Assembly (NCBI GenBank): GCA_964598025.1 | Contig: CAZRAU010000006.1 | Coordinates: 7,920-71,919 of the forward strand | Direction: 5' to 3' | Length of the DNA: 64,000 nt | Source of the DNA: JALGWN01 sp964598025 | GTDB lineage: Bacteria > Arandabacterota > Arandabacteria > Arandabacterales > Arandabacteraceae | In this document: positions 60,778-64,000 of the stretch, in pieces | Layout: the number at the start of each line of letters is the position of its first letter | How positions within the stretch are numbered: the stretch's first letter is position 1 | Notes under the pieces: generated by a model | The model's input: the letters and a program-made list of their open reading frames with translations, nothing else | Told to the model about the DNA's origin: nothing | Database searches by the model: none | Position numbers and translations under genes: made by a program

Positions 60778-62169
60778 GTGTTACCGCGTAAGGTCAGAGG
60801 GACCATTGAGAAGTACGGGATGCTACGGAAGGGGGACACCGTCGTCGTGGCCGTCTCAGGCGGGCCGGACTCGGTTGCCCTGCTTCATGTGCTTAATTCT
60901 CTCAAGAGCATCTACGGGCTGCTTCTTCATGTGGCCCACTTGGAACACGGGATTAGGGGAGAGGAATCGCGTAGCGACATGAAGTTCGTGGAGGACCTTT
61001 GCCGGAGCCTTTCTATTCCCTTTACTGCGCGGTCTGAAGATGTGCCGGAGCTTGCTCGTTCCAGAGGGCTCTCGCTGGAAGCGGCCGCCCGAAAGGTACG
61101 GTACGCCTTTTTGGAAGAACTGTCGGACCATCTCAAAGCGGGTAAGATCGCGACGGGCCATAACGCAAACGATCAGGCGGAAACGCTGTTGCTGAACCTC
61201 CTGCGAGGAGCCGGCATGGCCGGGCTCAGCGGGATCAGACCTGCCATGAAGGGGAAGATAATAAGACCGCTCATTGAGGCCTCAAGGGAAGAGATCGAGG
61301 AGTATGTTGCCGAGAAACATCTGGATTTCAGATTGGACTGCTCCAACCTTGATGAGCGCCTGGAGCGGAACAAGGTGAGGAAGGTCCTTATCCCTATGAT
61401 CGAAAAGGAATTCAATCCGGGCATAGTTGCCGCGCTGGCTCGCTCTGCGACTATCTTCTCGGTTATGAACGGGTACCTTAGCGACCGGGTGGAAGACGTC
61501 CTCAAGGCATGTGCGCGCTCCGAGGACGGCAGGACCACCATAAACCTCGAAGCTTTCGACGAGGTCCCCCACGCGGTCAAGATATTCGCACTATACACGG
61601 TCTTGAGATCCTTGGAAGAGGATGAGCAGGTCGTGTCTTTCGACATACTCAGTGCGGTTCTCAACCTGGCCGAGCGGTCCAAGTCGGGTTCGCGGGTTGA
61701 TATCGGGTCGGGGATCATGGCGATGAAGGAGTTCGGCAACCTGGTGATCGGGCGGGATCTGGCGCTCGTCAGCCGGTATGATGTGAGACTCGAAGTGCCC
61801 GGGACGACGCAGGCGGAGGCCGCGGGCTGCACATTTGAGGCCGAGATACTCAGTGAGAGGCCCGAGACGGGGGAGATCTACAGAAGCGGGGATACGGCAT
61901 ACTTCGATTTCGGCGGGATCGACCTCCCGTTGACCGCGAGGAGTTGGCGCGAGGGGGATAAGTTCGTCCCCTTCGGGCTTTCCGGGACCAAGAAGGTACA
62001 TGATGTATTCATCGATGAGAAGGTTGCCGCAAGCCTGAGAGCCATGATTCCGATAGTCTGTGATGGCGAAGGCATAATCTGGGTGGCCGGTGTGCGGCGC
62101 GCGGACAGGGCCAGGATAAACGATGATACGCGGACCATTCTCAAGATCACCTATCGGAAAGGCAGGTGA
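60778..62169 (+). CDS. tilS: tRNA(Ile)-lysidine synthetase
   Basis: 463 residues from GTG 60778 behind GGAGG; an upstream in-frame GTG at 60742 has no such site. TilS attaches lysine to C34 of tRNA-Ile2(CAU), changing its reading from AUG to AUA. The PP-loop SGGPDS is at residues 27-32. VAHLEHGIRGEESRSD, TGHNANDQAETLLLNLLRGAGMAGLSGI and IRPLIEASREEIEEY are further signatures. The C-terminal domain (LTARSWREGDKFVPFGLSGTKKVHDVFIDEKV) is the tRNA-binding part. A CAU tRNA lies 140 bases upstream. tilS-hpt-ftsH is a widely conserved order. Confidence 0.95.
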   Translation: MLPRKVRGTIEKYGMLRKGDTVVVAVSGGPDSVALLHVLNSLKSIYGLLLHVAHLEHGIRGEESRSDMKFVEDLCRSLSIPFTARSEDVPELARSRGLSLEAAARKVRYAFLEELSDHLKAGKIATGHNANDQAETLLLNLLRGAGMAGLSGIRPAMKGKIIRPLIEASREEIEEYVAEKHLDFRLDCSNLDERLERNKVRKVLIPMIEKEFNPGIVAALARSATIFSVMNGYLSDRVEDVLKACARSEDGRTTINLEAFDEVPHAVKIFALYTVLRSLEEDEQVVSFDILSAVLNLAERSKSGSRVDIGSGIMAMKEFGNLVIGRDLALVSRYDVRLEVPGTTQAEAAGCTFEAEILSERPETGEIYRSGDTAYFDFGGIDLPLTARSWREGDKFVPFGLSGTKKVHDVFIDEKVAASLRAMIPIVCDGEGIIWVAGVRRADRARINDDTRTILKITYRKGR

Positions 62170-62173
62170 TGTA

Positions 62174-62704
62174 TTGGAGGCTCCAGTAGGCGAGATTCTG
62201 ATCCCGGAGGAGAAGATACGGAAGAGGGTGGCCCAGCTTGGGAAGGACATAAGCCGGGACTATGAAGGCAAGGTTCCAATCCTGGTCAATATCCTGAAAG
62301 GCGGTATAATCTTCCTTTCCGATCTTGTCCGAGAACTGGAGATTCTTCACGAGATCGATTTCATGTCGGTGTCAAGTTACAACAGCCAAACGGAGAGTAC
62401 CGGCGTGGTCCGGATACTTGCCGATCTCAGCATAAACATAGAGGGTAGAGACGTCATAATAGTCGAGGACATCGTTGATAGCGGCCTTACCCTTGACTAT
62501 ATCAGGCACATCCTACAGGCCAGACACCCCGAGAGCCTGAGGATATGCACGCTTCTGGACAAACGGGCCAGAAGAGAGGTGGAGGTACCTCTGGATTACG
62601 TCGGTTTTGAGATCCCGGACGAATTTGTTATCGGCTACGGGTTGGATTACGTACAGAAATACAGAAATCTACCGTACATTGCGGTATTGAAGATGAATGA
62701 CTAA
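62174..62704 (+). CDS. hpt: Hypoxanthine phosphoribosyltransferase
   Basis: 176 residues from TTG 62174, four bases after the tilS stop, with AGGTGA serving as ribosome site. It salvages hypoxanthine (and often guanine) with PRPP. The PRPP loop is VIIVEDIVDSGLTLDY; VNILKGGIIFLSDLVREL carries the second loop; DYVGFEIPDEFVIGYGLDYVQKYRNLPYIAVL is the typical C-terminus. The N-terminal ILIPEEKIRKRVAQLGKDIS matches Hpt and not Xgpt. Confidence 0.95.
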   Translation: MEAPVGEILIPEEKIRKRVAQLGKDISRDYEGKVPILVNILKGGIIFLSDLVRELEILHEIDFMSVSSYNSQTESTGVVRILADLSINIEGRDVIIVEDIVDSGLTLDYIRHILQARHPESLRICTLLDKRARREVEVPLDYVGFEIPDEFVIGYGLDYVQKYRNLPYIAVLKMND

Positions 62705-62724
62705 TGTATGCTATGGTGAACTGA

Positions 62725-64000
62725 ATGGACGAAGACAAAAGCAGGAAACAGACGGGCAAGGACAAACTCAGACTTCACGGGGGCGGCGGTAAGCGTCCCT
62801 ACGGCGTCGATCCCACGAAGACCCCGCCTCGGCGCGGCTTGAGGGGCGGCTTTATCTGGGTGGTCCTCTTCCTCATAACCCTGCTGGCGATTTCAGTTCT
62901 CTGGAACCGGGATTCAGGCGAGGTGGAGATCCTCTATTATGAATTCATGAAACAGGTGCGCTTGGCGAACCTGGACAGGGTCACCATAGACAAGCGGGAA
63001 GTCCACGGCGAGTTCAAGGAGGAGGTTACCGTCCTCGTCGGCGAGCACGCGCAGCAGGTCAAGAAGTTCAAATCCTGGCTGCCGGCTGAGGACCCCGGTC
63101 TGCCGGGTGAGATCTGGGCTATCGATAAGGAGGCAAAGATAGGCTCAGAGGGCGAGAAGAGCCAGTGGAGCGGGATCCTGATCTCGACCATAGTGCCGAT
63201 TCTCTTTCTCGTGGGCATAATGGTTTTGCTGATGCGCCAGATGGAGGCCGGAGGCAATCGCGCTTTCTCCTTCGGAAGGAGCAAGGCCAAGTTGATTATG
63301 GGGGACCGGCCCAAGGTGACCTTCGAAGACGTCGCAGGTGCCGATGAGGCGAAAGAGGAACTACAGGAAGTCATCGAGTTTCTCAGCGAACCCAGACGGT
63401 TTCAGAGGCTCGGGGGGCGAATACCCAAAGGCGCACTGCTTCTCGGCGCTCCGGGGACCGGTAAGACGCTGCTTGCCAGAGCTGTGGCCGGTGAGGCCGG
63501 CGTGCCGTTTTTCAGCATAAGCGGCTCGGATTTTGTGGAGATGTTTGTTGGGGTTGGAGCGTCCAGAGTCCGGGACCTCTTCGAACAAGGTAAGAAGCAT
63601 GCCCCGTGCATTATCTTCATAGACGAAATCGATGCGGTGGGCAGGCATCGAGGGGCGGGCCTCGGTGGTGGGCATGACGAGCGCGAACAGACCCTAAACC
63701 AGCTTCTGGTCGAGATGGACGGATTTGAATCCAACGAGGGGGTCATCCTCCTGGCCGCCACCAACCGGCCGGATGTGCTGGACCCCGCACTTCTGAGACC
63801 GGGCAGATTCGATCGTCAGATCGTCGTCGATATGCCGGACCTCAAGGGACGCGAGGGCATCCTGAAGGTTCATTCGAAGAAGATCCCGCTCAATGAAGAT
63901 GTCAATCTGACTACCGTCGCCAGGGGGACACCGGGTCTTTCCGGTGCGGACCTTGCCAATATCATGAACGAGGCGGCGCTGCTTGCGGCCAGGAAGAACC
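62725..64000 (+). CDS. ftsH: ATP-dependent zinc metalloprotease FtsH (3' end beyond window)
   Basis: The first 425 codons of a frame that runs off the window. ATG 62725 follows GGTGA. A basic cytoplasmic tail of about 40 residues leads to TM1 (GFIWVVLFLITLLAISVLW), a short periplasmic domain, TM2 (ILISTIVPILFLVGIMVLLM), then the AAA+ module: FEDVAGADEAKEEL, Walker A GAPGTGKT, pore loop SDFVEMFVGVGASR, Walker B CIIFIDEID, and sensor/second region AATNRPDVLDPALLRPGRFDRQ. The zinc protease domain (HEXXH) is outside the window. FtsH degrades misfolded membrane proteins and short-lived regulators. Confidence 0.97.
   Translation, partial: MDEDKSRKQTGKDKLRLHGGGGKRPYGVDPTKTPPRRGLRGGFIWVVLFLITLLAISVLWNRDSGEVEILYYEFMKQVRLANLDRVTIDKREVHGEFKEEVTVLVGEHAQQVKKFKSWLPAEDPGLPGEIWAIDKEAKIGSEGEKSQWSGILISTIVPILFLVGIMVLLMRQMEAGGNRAFSFGRSKAKLIMGDRPKVTFEDVAGADEAKEELQEVIEFLSEPRRFQRLGGRIPKGALLLGAPGTGKTLLARAVAGEAGVPFFSISGSDFVEMFVGVGASRVRDLFEQGKKHAPCIIFIDEIDAVGRHRGAGLGGGHDEREQTLNQLLVEMDGFESNEGVILLAATNRPDVLDPALLRPGRFDRQIVVDMPDLKGREGILKVHSKKIPLNEDVNLTTVARGTPGLSGADLANIMNEAALLAARKN

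Overview
The window comes from a GC-rich (about 58% in lines I sampled) Gram-negative bacterium that I cannot name. Several features point to an uncultured lineage near the Fibrobacteres-Chlorobi-Bacteroidetes side of the tree: secreted proteins ending in FlgD/T9SS-like Ig modules, a dockerin, lamin-tail domains, outer-membrane beta-barrels, type IV minor pilins, and a LexA operator that fits the consensus reported for Fibrobacter (TGCNC-N4-GTGCA). The placement is inference. Genes are dense, often overlap by ATGA/GTGA/TTGA, and GTG/TTG starts are common.

Layout. 1-9.1 kb: SppA-type protease fused to an N-terminal beta-rich domain, a convergent secreted protein, an S9 peptidase followed by a dihydroorotate-dehydrogenase-like protein, and a LemA/DUF3137 pair ending in a REP-like palindrome. 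9.2-13.5 kb: hflX coupled to an RmlD-like reductase, then a DUF2089/SHOCT-like pair divergent from a class V aminotransferase across a promoter with interlaced inverted repeats. 13.5-18.7 kb: sulfatase-superfamily lipoprotein, lamin-tail secreted protein, nitroreductase, thiamine-binding protein, Glu-rich exported protein. 18.8-22.5 kb: a minus-strand minor-pilin operon behind a sigma-54-like promoter. 23-27.5 kb: membrane protein, DUF72, dockerin protein, large M28-like peptidase, decayed rubredoxin. 27.7-31.3 kb: a four-gene operon of uncharacterised membrane proteins (FN3-DUF6754, two multi-TM proteins, one soluble domain between two TM helices). 31.4-38.2 kb: hydrolase, DUF364 protein coupled to a type III PLP decarboxylase, a secreted papain-like protease, ilvE. 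38.3-43 kb: GH3 hydrolase, P-type metal ATPase, GT2. 43.1-51.6 kb: lexA, dinB, an MrfA-like helicase, an MrfB-like nuclease, phosphatase, lipoprotein PCM, guaB, a QueG-related iron-sulfur protein. 51.7-60.4 kb: membrane proteins, an NSS transporter with a 40-residue MetS-like partner, a two-component pair, and a three-gene envelope operon. 60.5-64 kb: tRNA(CAU), then the conserved tilS-hpt-ftsH block, with ftsH cut by the window end.

How the parts work together. The best-supported functional unit is a DNA-damage segment: lexA has an operator inside its own promoter, is probably leaderless, and is followed co-directionally by Pol IV and an MrfAB-type helicase-exonuclease pair. Two unrelated secreted proteins share a C-terminal TWGNIKS tag and have a strong but apparently unused Shine-Dalgarno motif in the leader. 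A short dispersed palindromic repeat (consensus near GTAGCRTCGGG-N7-CCCGACG) sits after the stop codons of several genes. Most promoters I found carry a GCTTGAC-type -35 box. The least understood and most interesting block is the DUF6754 membrane operon.
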